Shown: one piece after another, positions 33,563 through 41,448 of the stretch
Numbering within the stretch: position 1 is the first letter of the stretch
How the letters are laid out: every line of letters starts with the position of its first letter
Assembly: GCA_021818475.1 (NCBI GenBank)
Contig: JAKADZ010000008.1
Location: 1-46,582, forward strand
Direction of reading: 5' to 3'
DNA length: 46,582 nucleotides
Source of the DNA: Nanobdellota archaeon
GTDB lineage: Archaea > Nanobdellota > Nanobdellia > Pacearchaeales > GW2011-AR1
Position numbers and translations under genes: made by a program
The notes under the pieces: model-generated
What the model was told of the DNA's origin: nothing
Database searches by the model: none
What the model saw: only the letters and a program-made list of their open reading frames with translations

Positions 33563-34201
33563 ATGACAATTGAAAAAAGAATTATACCTAATATCCAAAA
33601 GAAAAATGGAATTAGTCTTAATGAACAAGAAGAAATAATGTGGGAGATTTTTCAAACATATTCTCGGTTAGACTGTTATGCTAATTCAGATTTTATTGGA
33701 TTAACTCGTGAAGAAAGTATTTCAAAAATTATGGAAATCATAAATAAAGATGAATTATTTTCAAAACTAGCTGTAAAAGATTTAGGACCTATCATTGGGG
33801 TAAATATGGGACGCATTAGCTTGAAAGCCACAAAAAAAGGATCGTGGAAATTATGTGATTGTTCTTTTGTAGGAGATGGGTTTTATGTGGAAAGAAGAGT
33901 TATCGCCCCAAAAAAGATAGATTATAGAGTTACTGGAGAAGATGTAAGAGAAGGAATAGTGTATCATTTTTTAATTTCCCTTTTAGAAACTGAAAAATTT
34001 TTTAAACCAAAAATGGAGAGAGGGGAAAAGAAATCCAAATTAAAAAGATTAGAACAAATTAAAAGAATAAAAGATTCAGATGAACAAATTTTAAGAAATC
34101 TTAAAGAAAGGGGATATTCTTATGATATAATTAGAGAAGTAGCTAATGACCCTTATTTAAGATTAGATAATAAATTAGTTGAAAAAGTCTTAAGCAAGTA
34201 A
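33563..34201 (+). CDS. Unknown 212-aa protein next to the sigma factor
   Basis: No family recognised. The protein is soluble and mixed alpha/beta. One Cys pair in WKLCDCSFVGDG sits between predicted strands, and the C-terminal ~70 residues are strongly charged and helical (KSKLKRLEQIKRIKDSDEQIL), possibly a DNA- or protein-binding tail. It starts 24 bp after the sigma gene, but TTTAAAAA 29 nt upstream gives it its own promoter. Proximity suggests a link to the sigma factor (antagonist or partner), which is inference. Confidence 0.7.
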   Translation: MTIEKRIIPNIQKKNGISLNEQEEIMWEIFQTYSRLDCYANSDFIGLTREESISKIMEIINKDELFSKLAVKDLGPIIGVNMGRISLKATKKGSWKLCDCSFVGDGFYVERRVIAPKKIDYRVTGEDVREGIVYHFLISLLETEKFFKPKMERGEKKSKLKRLEQIKRIKDSDEQILRNLKERGYSYDIIREVANDPYLRLDNKLVEKVLSK

Positions 34202-34276
34202 GCCCATAAAATTTAAATATGACCAATTCGTGTGAAAATCGGATAGAAAATTAAAATATTATATAATTTCTAAAAA

Positions 34277-35002
34277 ATGGATATGCCTTTAGATATGCAA
34301 AATCAAGCAATGGGTTATGACCGAGCTGCGACTATGTTCTCGCCTCAGGGTCATTTGCTTCAGGTAGAATATGCCGAGAAAGCGGTAAGACTTGGAAGCG
34401 CAAGCATCGGAATGACCTGCAGCGACGGGGTTTTCATAGTTGCAGATTTGAGGATAGAAGACAAATTAGTTGTTCCAAAATCAGCAAACAAAATTTATGA
34501 AATTGATTCTCACCTTATGTCAAGCGTTGCAGGAATTTTGTCTGACGCGAGAGTTCTGATTGAAAGAGCACAAGTTTTAGCGCAGCAGCACAGAGTTACT
34601 TACGATTCTCCCATAGAACCCGAATTAATAATTAAAGACATTTCAAATCTGAAACAGCAATTCTCACAATACGGCGGAGCAAGACCTTTCGGAGTTTCTT
34701 TAATGGTAGCAGGAATAAACAACAAAAAACCCGAACTTTACACAAGTGATGTTACAGGAAATTATTTAGCTTATCATGCAAATGCAATCGGCGAAGACGA
34801 CGACAAAATAAAAGAAAAATTGAGGGAAAAATACAAATCTGATTTGACAATAAAGAAAGGAGCAAAATTAGCTCTCGATATTTTCAAGGAAATGCAGGAA
34901 AAGAAATTCAATGTGAACAGATTTGAATTGGTTTATATTAAAAGCGAAGACGGTGAATTAAAAAGATTAACAGGCGACGAATTAGAAGGATTTGTGAAAT
35001 GA
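34277..35002 (+). CDS. psmA: Proteasome alpha subunit
   Basis: The N-terminal GYDRAATMFSPQGHLLQVEYAEKAV is the alpha-type gate and H0 signature; no catalytic Thr is present, as expected. It forms the outer rings of the 20S proteasome with PsmB. As in many archaea it opens the exosome superoperon, but two unknown genes separate it from SBDS here. It overlaps the next gene by 4 bp. A TATA-like stretch lies at 34255-34266. Confidence 0.95.
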   Translation: MDMPLDMQNQAMGYDRAATMFSPQGHLLQVEYAEKAVRLGSASIGMTCSDGVFIVADLRIEDKLVVPKSANKIYEIDSHLMSSVAGILSDARVLIERAQVLAQQHRVTYDSPIEPELIIKDISNLKQQFSQYGGARPFGVSLMVAGINNKKPELYTSDVTGNYLAYHANAIGEDDDKIKEKLREKYKSDLTIKKGAKLALDIFKEMQEKKFNVNRFELVYIKSEDGELKRLTGDELEGFVK

Positions 35003-35454
35003 GTTTAGAAAATAATTTATATCAAATTGATTTTTGCAACAGAAGAAAAAGAAGTGTGATTTCTCCTCGATATCTTAGTGTAGAAGTTAATTGGTTTGGA
35101 AGTGGAAATTCTTTTGTAGGTGGAGGAAGTTCTATTAAATTCGTTCCGATAGATGAACTTTTACCTAAACCTACTCCTTTGAAATATACTCCTCCAAAAT
35201 TAGATTTAGATTTCCTTAAATTGCCGATTCTTGAAGAAAAAGAAAAAAATATTCCTGCCACAGTAGTAGATTTTCCTGCTTCGGGATTTCAATTTCATTA
35301 TCATGAGGATGAAAATGGAATTATTGAAAATGGAAAACTTAAACCTTATGGGCCAGAAAATAAAGATAATGAAATTGAATTAGACAATTATAAAATATCA
35401 ACAGGTGCTTTATATGCCGCATTATTAGGTTGGAAAGAAATGAAATCAGATTAA
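34999..35454 (+). CDS. Unknown protein of the LENNLY/RRKR family (cassette gene A, copy 2)
   Basis: The first ~33 residues (MSLENNLYQ...RRKR..I.PRYLSVEV) match the protein of the repeat-bounded cassette near the left end at roughly half of positions. The remainder is Pro-rich and probably extended (KPTPLKYTPPKLDLDFLKLP), and then acidic. It overlaps the psmA stop by 4 bp (ATGA), so translation is coupled. It interrupts the conserved psmA-SBDS order. No known family. Confidence 0.75.
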   Translation: MSLENNLYQIDFCNRRKRSVISPRYLSVEVNWFGSGNSFVGGGSSIKFVPIDELLPKPTPLKYTPPKLDLDFLKLPILEEKEKNIPATVVDFPASGFQFHYHEDENGIIENGKLKPYGPENKDNEIELDNYKISTGALYAALLGWKEMKSD

Positions 35455-35458
35455 TAAA

Positions 35459-36004
35459 ATGACAGAATTAGATAAGGAAAAATTAAAAAAAGAATTAACT
35501 GAAATTTATGAAGAATTTGATAAGGGGAATTATAGTAAAGAAATTGTTAATAGAGCTAATAAAATAGACATGCTTTATAGTGGAGCAATTAAATTGCTGG
35601 ATGACACATTAGGTGATGCAATTTATTTATTATCATTTGTGATTCAAAAAGAATTTCCTGGTGGCGGAAATAAACAGGAAGAAGTGAAAAAAATTTTAAA
35701 AAGGCTAAAAGAAGAACCAGAAAATAGAAGATTAGTGAAAATAATAGACCCTAAATTAAAAGATATTAATAATTATGCGAAAACTAAATTAATTGAATTA
35801 TACACGGGATATATTGAAAACCCTTCGGATGAATTTATACAGAATGCTGCATCAGAAATTGGGGGCGAATTTAGTAATGCAGCAGATGCTATCTTTGATA
35901 AAGTTATATTAAATGCTATCCATAAAATAGATTCCATGGCTTTTGGAGAAGTATCAGTAGAAGAAGCCAAAAAGATTTTAAAGGAGTTAAAAGAATATAA
36001 TTAA
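35459..36004 (+). CDS. Unknown charged helical protein, 181 aa (cassette gene B, copy 2?)
   Basis: Soluble, Lys/Glu-rich, mainly helical, no family recognised. It has the same order and almost the same length as the gene after the other LENNLY gene (182 aa), and the N-terminus shares L-x-EIYEEF-x-K. Homology is possible but weak by eye. It starts at the TAAAATGACAGA junction typical of this operon and ends one base before SBDS. Confidence 0.7.
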   Translation: MTELDKEKLKKELTEIYEEFDKGNYSKEIVNRANKIDMLYSGAIKLLDDTLGDAIYLLSFVIQKEFPGGGNKQEEVKKILKRLKEEPENRRLVKIIDPKLKDINNYAKTKLIELYTGYIENPSDEFIQNAASEIGGEFSNAADAIFDKVILNAIHKIDSMAFGEVSVEEAKKILKELKEYN

Positions 36005-36005
36005 A

Positions 36006-36677
36006 ATGACACGCACAACTGCTAGAATAAAACAAAAAGGAGAACCTTTCGAGATATTTGTCGAGCTCGAAGACGCTATGAAATTCAAGAAAGGGCAAAT
36101 TGCTTCGATTGAATCTGAAGACGGCAGAGTTTACAAGGACATAAAAAAAGGAGACGTTGCTTCTGTAAAAGATTTGGAAGATGCTTTTGGGACTTCTGAC
36201 CCCTGGGAAATTGCGAAGAAGATTGTAAAGGACGGAGAAGTTTTGACTACGCAGGATTACAGGGATGCTGAGCAGGAAAAGAAAATAAAACAAGTGGTTG
36301 ATTTCCTTGCGAAGAATACTATTAACCCCCAGACAGGAATGCCTCATACTCCAGAGAGAATTGAAAGGGCTCTTAATGAAGCACACGTGAATATTAAGAA
36401 CACTCCTGTAGAAAACCAGATTAAAGAGATTATGGAAGCCATTAGCAAGATACTTCCTATAAGGACAGAAGTAAAAAAAATCAAGATTACAATACCTGCG
36501 ATTCACACTGGAAAAGTTTATAACCTCATATCTCAGTATAAAGAATCAGAGAACTGGATGAATGATGGAAGTCTGGAAGTCGTCGTCGCTGTTCCAGCCG
36601 GAATGATTATGGACTTTTACGACAAACTAAATTCAACAACACACGGTTCTGCACTAACACAGGAGATAAAAGAATAA
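36006..36677 (+). CDS. SBDS/Sdo1 ribosome maturation protein
   Basis: The N-terminal FYSH domain (ARIKQKGEPFEIFVELEDAMKFKKG, then KDLEDAFGTSDPWEIAKKIVKDGEV), the helical middle (NPQTGMPHTPERIERALNEAHVN) and the C-terminal ferredoxin-like domain (RTEVKKIKITIPAIHTGKVYNLI) are all present at normal length (223 aa). SBDS helps release anti-association factor aIF6 and load the large ribosomal subunit, and in archaea it is encoded with the exosome. Confidence 0.95.
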   Translation: MTRTTARIKQKGEPFEIFVELEDAMKFKKGQIASIESEDGRVYKDIKKGDVASVKDLEDAFGTSDPWEIAKKIVKDGEVLTTQDYRDAEQEKKIKQVVDFLAKNTINPQTGMPHTPERIERALNEAHVNIKNTPVENQIKEIMEAISKILPIRTEVKKIKITIPAIHTGKVYNLISQYKESENWMNDGSLEVVVAVPAGMIMDFYDKLNSTTHGSALTQEIKE

Positions 36678-36679
36678 AA

Positions 36680-37345
36680 ATGACAGACAGATTAATTGTT
36701 GTGCCAGGAGAAGTTATATTTCAAGGCGAAGATTATTTGCCCGGAGAAGGAACAGAGAAAAGAGGAGATGAAATCGTCGCAGTCAGATATGGACTGGCTG
36801 AAGAAACAAAGAAGCTTGTTAAGGTAATCCCTTTAACAGGAGTTTATATTCCACGAAGAGGAAATGTTGTTATCGGAAAAATTGAGATGATAACTTCAAA
36901 CGGCTGGGTCATTGACATCGGCACTGCTGAAAATGCTTTCTTGTCAATTATGGAAGTTCCAAGATATGTCAATAAAGATGATATGAAATCAGTTTTTGAC
37001 ATCGGGGAAATGGTTGCTGCAAAAATATATTCAATCGGCGGAAGAGGAATTGATTTAACAACAAGACTAAAAGAACTTGGAAAATTAGAGAAAGGAATAA
37101 TTATAGAAATAAATCCAAACAAAGTTCCAAGAGTTATCGGCAAAGAAGGAAGCATGATTTCATTAATCAAAGATGAAACAAAATGCAGAATCACCGTCGG
37201 ACAAAACGGATTTATCTGGATAAGCGGAAGCAAAGTTGAAGATGAATTATTCGCAAAGAAAGCAATTCTTTATGTTGCTGAAAACTCATTAATGTCAGGT
37301 TTGACAGATGAAATGAAAAATTGGTTCGTGGAGGAAAAGAAATGA
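36680..37345 (+). CDS. rrp4: Exosome RNA-binding cap subunit Rrp4
   Basis: N-terminal domain, S1 domain (GRRGNVVIGKIEMITSNGWVIDIGTAENAFLSI region) and KH domain (IIEINPNKVPRVIGKEGSMISLIKDETKC) in the standard order and length. Rrp4 caps the archaeal exosome and feeds RNA into the Rrp41-Rrp42 ring. It follows SBDS by 2 bp. A small unknown gene overlaps its stop codon. Confidence 0.95.
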   Translation: MTDRLIVVPGEVIFQGEDYLPGEGTEKRGDEIVAVRYGLAEETKKLVKVIPLTGVYIPRRGNVVIGKIEMITSNGWVIDIGTAENAFLSIMEVPRYVNKDDMKSVFDIGEMVAAKIYSIGGRGIDLTTRLKELGKLEKGIIIEINPNKVPRVIGKEGSMISLIKDETKCRITVGQNGFIWISGSKVEDELFAKKAILYVAENSLMSGLTDEMKNWFVEEKK

Positions 37346-37572
37346 CCGAATATAGAGTAATTGCTAAACAAGGAAAAGAAATTGGATACTCTAGGGAATA
37401 CCAATTTTATCAAGAGGGTAAACTAATAAAACAAATAAATGGTAGATTTAGTCAAACTCCTTTTTTATCACAAGAACATTTATTTTTAATAAAAGCAGCA
37501 AGAACTCAGGAACACATACTTGATGACAATGAAACAATTAAATCAATTGAAACAATAATTATCAGAGCATAA
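37342..37572 (+). CDS. Unknown 76-aa protein between rrp4 and rrp41
   Basis: The ATG overlapping the rrp4 stop (ATGA) is preferred over the track start 21 bases upstream. The protein reads as a small beta-rich fold (EYRVIAKQGKEIGYSREYQFYQEGKLIKQING) with a short helix. No Cys, no membrane segment, no family recognised. It ends one base before rrp41, so it is embedded in the exosome operon. Confidence 0.7.
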   Translation: MTEYRVIAKQGKEIGYSREYQFYQEGKLIKQINGRFSQTPFLSQEHLFLIKAARTQEHILDDNETIKSIETIIIRA

Positions 37573-37573
37573 A

Positions 37574-38326
37574 ATGACAGAATTCAAAAGACCAGATGGA
37601 AGGAAAGTTAATGAACTTAGAAAAATCACTGCTAAAGTTGGAGTTGTTCCAAATGCCGACGGAAGCGCGATTTTCGGATTCGGAGATACTGTTGCAATCG
37701 CTGCAGTTTATGGTCCTAAAAAAATGCATCCGCAACATGCACAGAATCCTGAGAAAGGAACATTGAGATGCACTTACAATATGCTTAGTTTTTCAGTTAC
37801 AGAAAGAATAAGACCTGGACCAAGCAGAAGAAGTCAGGAGATTTCAAAAATAACAGAATGGGCTTTACAGCCAGTTGTTATGATTGATGAATATGCAAAT
37901 CAGGTTGTTGATGTTCACATTAATGTTTTACAGGCTAATGCCTCAACAAGATGCGCCGGAATCAACGCTGCTGCAATGGCTTTGGCTCAGGCAGGAATAC
38001 CAATGAAGAGTCTGGTTTCAAGCGTTTCAATCGGAAAACTTGACAAGCAATTAGTTACTGATTTAATAAAAGAAGAAGAGGACTGGGAAGAAGGAGAAGG
38101 TCCGACAGATATTCCAATAACTTTAACTGGCGACGGAAAAATCAGCCACATTCAGTTGGACGGAAAGATTTCAATAAAACAATTAAGAGAAGCAGTTAAA
38201 CTCGCAGAAGGAGCTTATCAGCAAATCCATGATGCACAGGTTAAAGCTTTGAAAGAAGCTGCGAGCTCTGAACAGGAAATTCAGGCTTCATCCGCCAAAA
38301 ATGTCGGAGGAGAGGAAAAGAAATGA
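37574..38326 (+). CDS. rrp41: Exosome catalytic subunit Rrp41
   Basis: RNase PH fold with RPDGRKVNELRKI at the start, LRCTYNMLSFSVTERIRPGPSRRSQEISKI (phosphate and RNA binding) and ...LPDI-type catalytic region here reading GPTDIPITL. It is the phosphorolytic 3'-5' subunit of the archaeal exosome. The C-terminal ~25 residues are a low-complexity Ala/Glu/Gln tail. It overlaps the next small gene by 4 bp. Confidence 0.95.
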   Translation: MTEFKRPDGRKVNELRKITAKVGVVPNADGSAIFGFGDTVAIAAVYGPKKMHPQHAQNPEKGTLRCTYNMLSFSVTERIRPGPSRRSQEISKITEWALQPVVMIDEYANQVVDVHINVLQANASTRCAGINAAAMALAQAGIPMKSLVSSVSIGKLDKQLVTDLIKEEEDWEEGEGPTDIPITLTGDGKISHIQLDGKISIKQLREAVKLAEGAYQQIHDAQVKALKEAASSEQEIQASSAKNVGGEEKK

Positions 38327-38586
38327 AAGGGTATTACGAAAAATTAGAAGAAGCAGAATCACTAAGAGAAAACGCTGCAAGTTTAAGAGCTTGCTCAAGA
38401 CACAGTGGAGTTGAATTTGATCTTCATGAAATTGCTGACAGATATGAAGACAGAGCAAGAGAATTAGAAAGAGCGGGAGAATTAAGACTTCATGTTCAAA
38501 ATTTAAGAGCGCATAATAATGCACATGGGCATTACTTTGAATTTGATCTTGAAGAAAAAGCAAGAGAGATGGAGGGAAAAATATGA
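38323..38586 (+). CDS. Unknown 87-aa protein with internal duplication, between rrp41 and rrp42
   Basis: Two ~37-residue halves match each other. Both run L-E-x-A, LR, LRA, a His/Asn-rich turn, then EFDL followed by an Ala/Arg/Glu helix. The layout suggests a pair of helical hairpins separated by His-rich loops that might bind metal. The gene overlaps both exosome genes by 4 bp (ATGA at each side), so it is translated in step with them. No family recognised. Confidence 0.72.
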   Translation: MKGYYEKLEEAESLRENAASLRACSRHSGVEFDLHEIADRYEDRARELERAGELRLHVQNLRAHNNAHGHYFEFDLEEKAREMEGKI

Positions 38587-39374
38587 TAACTTCAGATTTA
38601 ACAGCAGAGAGAATAAGAGAATATTTGAAAGAAGGAAAAAGATTCGACGGCAGAAAGCTTGATGAATTCAGAGAGATAGTTGTTGAAACAGGAGTTTCAA
38701 AAAATGCCGAAGGAAGCGCAAGAGTAAAACTCGGAAAAACAGAAGTTGTTGTTGGAGTTAAAATGGATGTTTCAGAGCCTTATGCAGATTCAAAAGATGA
38801 AGGAAATTTAATGGTTACTGCAGAATTTCTGCCATTGAGTTCACCAAGACTTGACCTTGGACCACAGCCATTTGAATCACTTGAATTAGCAAGAGTTATT
38901 GACAGAGGAATAAGAGAAAGCCATTATATTGATTTGAAAAAATTATGCATTGAGGAAGGGAAAAAAGTCTGGACAGTAATGATTGATATTTACACAATTA
39001 ACGACGACGGAAATCTTCTTGATGCTGCAGGACTTGGCGCAGTTGCAGCTTTGAAGGATGCAAGAATTCCTGGATACAATGAAGAAACCGGAAAAACAAA
39101 ATTTGGTGAATGGACTGATAAAAAAGTTGCGTTAACAAAAGAAGTTCCAATCTCTTTGACAGTTCATAAAATAGGAGATAGTTTTGTTGTTGATCCGACC
39201 AAAGAAGAAGAAGACATCAGCGAAACTAGAGTTACAATCTGCAGTTATAATGGGATAGTCCATTCAATGCAGAAAGGAAATTCAAAGGAATTGTCAACCG
39301 AAGAGTTTAATAAAGTATTAGATTTAATTGAAAAAACAGAGCGTGAGATAATTAAACAAGTAGAAAAGATATAA
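38583..39374 (+). CDS. rrp42: Exosome ring subunit Rrp42
   Basis: RNase PH fold with GKRFDGRKLDEFREIVVETG, GKTEVVVGVKMDVSEPYADS and ...GNLMVTAEFLPLSSPRLDLGP. It lacks the catalytic Arg/Asp set of Rrp41 and acts as the structural partner in the hexameric ring. In many archaea it is followed by ribosomal protein L37Ae; here it is followed by two tiny ORFs and rpoK. Confidence 0.95.
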   Translation: MITSDLTAERIREYLKEGKRFDGRKLDEFREIVVETGVSKNAEGSARVKLGKTEVVVGVKMDVSEPYADSKDEGNLMVTAEFLPLSSPRLDLGPQPFESLELARVIDRGIRESHYIDLKKLCIEEGKKVWTVMIDIYTINDDGNLLDAAGLGAVAALKDARIPGYNEETGKTKFGEWTDKKVALTKEVPISLTVHKIGDSFVVDPTKEEEDISETRVTICSYNGIVHSMQKGNSKELSTEEFNKVLDLIEKTEREIIKQVEKI

Positions 39375-39375
39375 A

Positions 39376-39411
39376 ATGAGACTCACGACATTCGAAGAGG
39401 ACGAGGAATGA
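39376..39411 (+). CDS. Possible 11-codon ORF in the rrp42-rpoK gap
   Basis: The sequence TAA-A-ATG after rrp42 opens an ORF MRLTTFEEDEE that ends in an ATGA overlap with the 52-aa ORF. The junction looks exactly like other starts in this operon. It may be a coupling peptide or the remnant of a deleted gene. Confidence 0.3.
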   Translation: MRLTTFEEDEE

Positions 39412-39566
39412 TTAATCATAGTCATTTTGGAATCAGAGAGAAAGATTTAAGAGACCTATTTGCTAAGGAAGGATTAGGAAACGATAAATCCGAGATGTTT
39501 AAGGAATTAAAAAGACAAGAAAAGATTTATCAGGCGACAGAAATAATAAAGGACAAATACGAATAA
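39408..39566 (+). CDS. Unknown 52-aa protein between rrp42 and rpoK
   Basis: Not in the ORF track. The peptide starts MINHSHFGIREKDLRDLF and is charged and helical. It ends one base before the rpoK start, in the same TAA-A-ATG arrangement as other genes here, which supports it being translated. No family recognised. Confidence 0.55.
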   Translation: MINHSHFGIREKDLRDLFAKEGLGNDKSEMFKELKRQEKIYQATEIIKDKYE

Positions 39567-39567
39567 A

Positions 39568-39942
39568 ATGATGTTAGATAATTTTACAAAATACGAAAAA
39601 GCAAGAATTCTTGGAGCAAGAGCTCTGCAGATTTCAATGAATGCACCTTTGCTTATCAAGATAGAGAAGGATGATTTGGAAAAAATTAATTATGATGCTC
39701 TTAAAATTGCAGAAGTTGAATTGAACTCCGAAACTCTCCCAATTTCTGTAAAAAGGCCTTTTCCACAGAAGAAAGAGGAAAAATTGAAGAGAGCAGCAAT
39801 CAGGAAGATATCTGACCAGAATGTTCAGGAAAAAGAAGCCGCAGAAGAATCTGAGATAGTTGAAGGCGGAGAAATTATGGAGCTTGCAAACCCCGAAGAT
39901 GAATATGCTGAAGAGGAAGCAGGCGGAGAAGAAAGCGAATAA
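39568..39942 (+). CDS. rpoK: RNA polymerase subunit Rpo6 (RpoK) with acidic C-terminal extension
   Basis: FTKYEKARILGARALQISMNAPLLI is the Rpb6/omega core motif. The core ends near residue 75. The last ~50 residues are an acidic, Glu-rich tail (AEESEIVEGGEIMELANPEDEYAEEEAGG), longer than in most archaeal RpoK. Rpo6 stabilises RNA polymerase. The order rpoK-eno-rpsB downstream is a known archaeal arrangement. Start could be either of two adjacent ATGs. Confidence 0.92.
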   Translation: MMLDNFTKYEKARILGARALQISMNAPLLIKIEKDDLEKINYDALKIAEVELNSETLPISVKRPFPQKKEEKLKRAAIRKISDQNVQEKEAAEESEIVEGGEIMELANPEDEYAEEEAGGEESE

Positions 39943-39954
39943 TTCTAAGTAAAA

Positions 39955-39962
39955 TTTATATA
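39955..39962 (+). promoter_or_regulatory. TATA box of the 73-aa gene
   Basis: TTTATATA starts 29 nt upstream of the ATG, at leaderless spacing. Confidence 0.55.
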
Positions 39963-39983
39963 ACCAAAATTTTAAGCCAATTT

Positions 39984-40205
39984 ATGGTAAATTATGAATA
40001 CAGAGATTTAGTTCATGAATTGCTTAAAGGACAAGATTTAGTCAGAGAAGCTCATGAAAAGAACGAATCAGTCAATACGATAAAATTAGCCAGGACATTC
40101 AAAGCGATTAATTTCTATGGCTCTCATAGAAGCAATTTTACTGTTGAGCAAAGAAAAGGATTGGATTTACTTGTCCAGGGAATTTCTAATATCTGCTCAA
40201 GATAG
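39984..40205 (+). CDS. Unknown 73-aa protein between rpoK and eno
   Basis: A small, mainly helical, soluble protein (DLVHELLKGQDLVREAHEKNESVNTIKLARTFKAI...). It has its own TATA box at leaderless spacing. No family recognised. It is another small gene placed inside a conserved archaeal gene order. Confidence 0.7.
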   Translation: MVNYEYRDLVHELLKGQDLVREAHEKNESVNTIKLARTFKAINFYGSHRSNFTVEQRKGLDLLVQGISNICSR

Positions 40206-40242
40206 AGATTAACTTTTTATATTCTGATTCATTTTCTTAATT

Positions 40243-41406
40243 ATGAAAATAATTGAGGTGTCTGCAAAAGCTATTCCTGATTCACGAAAAGAAAAAACTA
40301 TATCTGTTTTAATAAAGACAAACGTCGGGGAATTTTCTGCTTCTGCACCAAATGGGAAATCAACGGGGAAATATGAAGCAAAATCCTACATAAAAAATCT
40401 TGATGAAGACATTAAAACAATAAAACAACTTGGAGAATATTTTTCTGAAGAATCCGTTGAAAAATTTGATGACTTAAAAAAAATTGAGGATATCTGCGAA
40501 AAACAAATTGGGGCAAACTCAGTTTTTGCATTAGAATCTGCAATACTGAAAGCTCTTGCAAAAGAAAAGAAAAAAGAGATATGGAAAATAATTCAGGAAT
40601 CTTTTGAGGCGGGAAAAAAATTTCCGCGTTTAGTCGGAAACTGCATCGGTGGAGGGAAGCATTCTGATATTGAAAGAAAGCCTGATTTCCAGGAATTTGA
40701 ATTAGTTCCAGATGTGAAAAATGTTGAAACTGCATTTGAATTAAACAAGAAAGCAAAAAAAGAAACTGAAAGGATGATTAAAGAGCTTGACAGCAAATTT
40801 TCCGGGCAAAAAAATGATGAGAATGCATGGATGACTTCGCTTAATGATAAGGAAGTTTTGGAAATCCTTTCGAGAACAAATCTTCCGATTGGAATTGATG
40901 CAGCCGCGTCAGGATTTTACAAAAGGAAAAAATATGATTATCAAAATCCCAAGTTCAAGAGAGATGATGAAGAACAATTTGGATATATGAGCAATCTTGT
41001 TAAAAATTTTAATTTATTTTACGTCGAAGATCCGTTTGATGAAAATGATTTTGAAAGTTTTGCAAAATTGCTGAAAAAATTCCCTGACCGGTTGATTGTA
41101 GGAGATGACTTAACAACGACAAATCCTGAAAGGCTGAAAAAAGCAATAAAGATGAAAAGCATAAACGGAATTATTGTAAAGCCAAACCAAATTGGCTCGC
41201 TGATAAAAGTAAAAGAGGTCTGCGAAATTGCCAAAAAAAATAATGTAAGAACAGTATTCTCCCACAGAAGCGGGGAGACAGATGAAACAATTCTGGCAGA
41301 TTTGGCATTCGGATTTCAGGCAGATTTTTTGAAATGCGGGATAACCGGAGATGTGCGTGAAGCCAAGATAAAACGACTTATTGAGATTGAAAGAGGAATG
41401 AAATAG
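40243..41406 (+). CDS. eno: Enolase
   Basis: Converts 2-phosphoglycerate to phosphoenolpyruvate. Visible motifs: SAPNGKSTGKYEA (mobile loop), GNCIGGGKHSD, IDAAASGFY (Mg ligand), EDPFDENDF, GDDLTTTNPERL, VKPNQIGSL (catalytic Lys) and SHRSGETDETILADLAFG. At 387 aa it is about 30-40 residues shorter than usual, and the N-terminal DSRGNPT reads DSRKEKT. The catalytic set appears intact. TTTATATT at leaderless spacing. Confidence 0.93.
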   Translation: MKIIEVSAKAIPDSRKEKTISVLIKTNVGEFSASAPNGKSTGKYEAKSYIKNLDEDIKTIKQLGEYFSEESVEKFDDLKKIEDICEKQIGANSVFALESAILKALAKEKKKEIWKIIQESFEAGKKFPRLVGNCIGGGKHSDIERKPDFQEFELVPDVKNVETAFELNKKAKKETERMIKELDSKFSGQKNDENAWMTSLNDKEVLEILSRTNLPIGIDAAASGFYKRKKYDYQNPKFKRDDEEQFGYMSNLVKNFNLFYVEDPFDENDFESFAKLLKKFPDRLIVGDDLTTTNPERLKKAIKMKSINGIIVKPNQIGSLIKVKEVCEIAKKNNVRTVFSHRSGETDETILADLAFGFQADFLKCGITGDVREAKIKRLIEIERGMK

Positions 41407-41448
41407 GCATTGAAAACCTTTAAAAATATACTTTTTCTTTGAAATACT

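Noticed and set aside
37321-37341. Upstream start (MVRGGKE) of the 76-aa gene
   Set aside because: It would overlap rrp4 by 25 bp; the ATGA overlap start is the pattern used throughout this operon.
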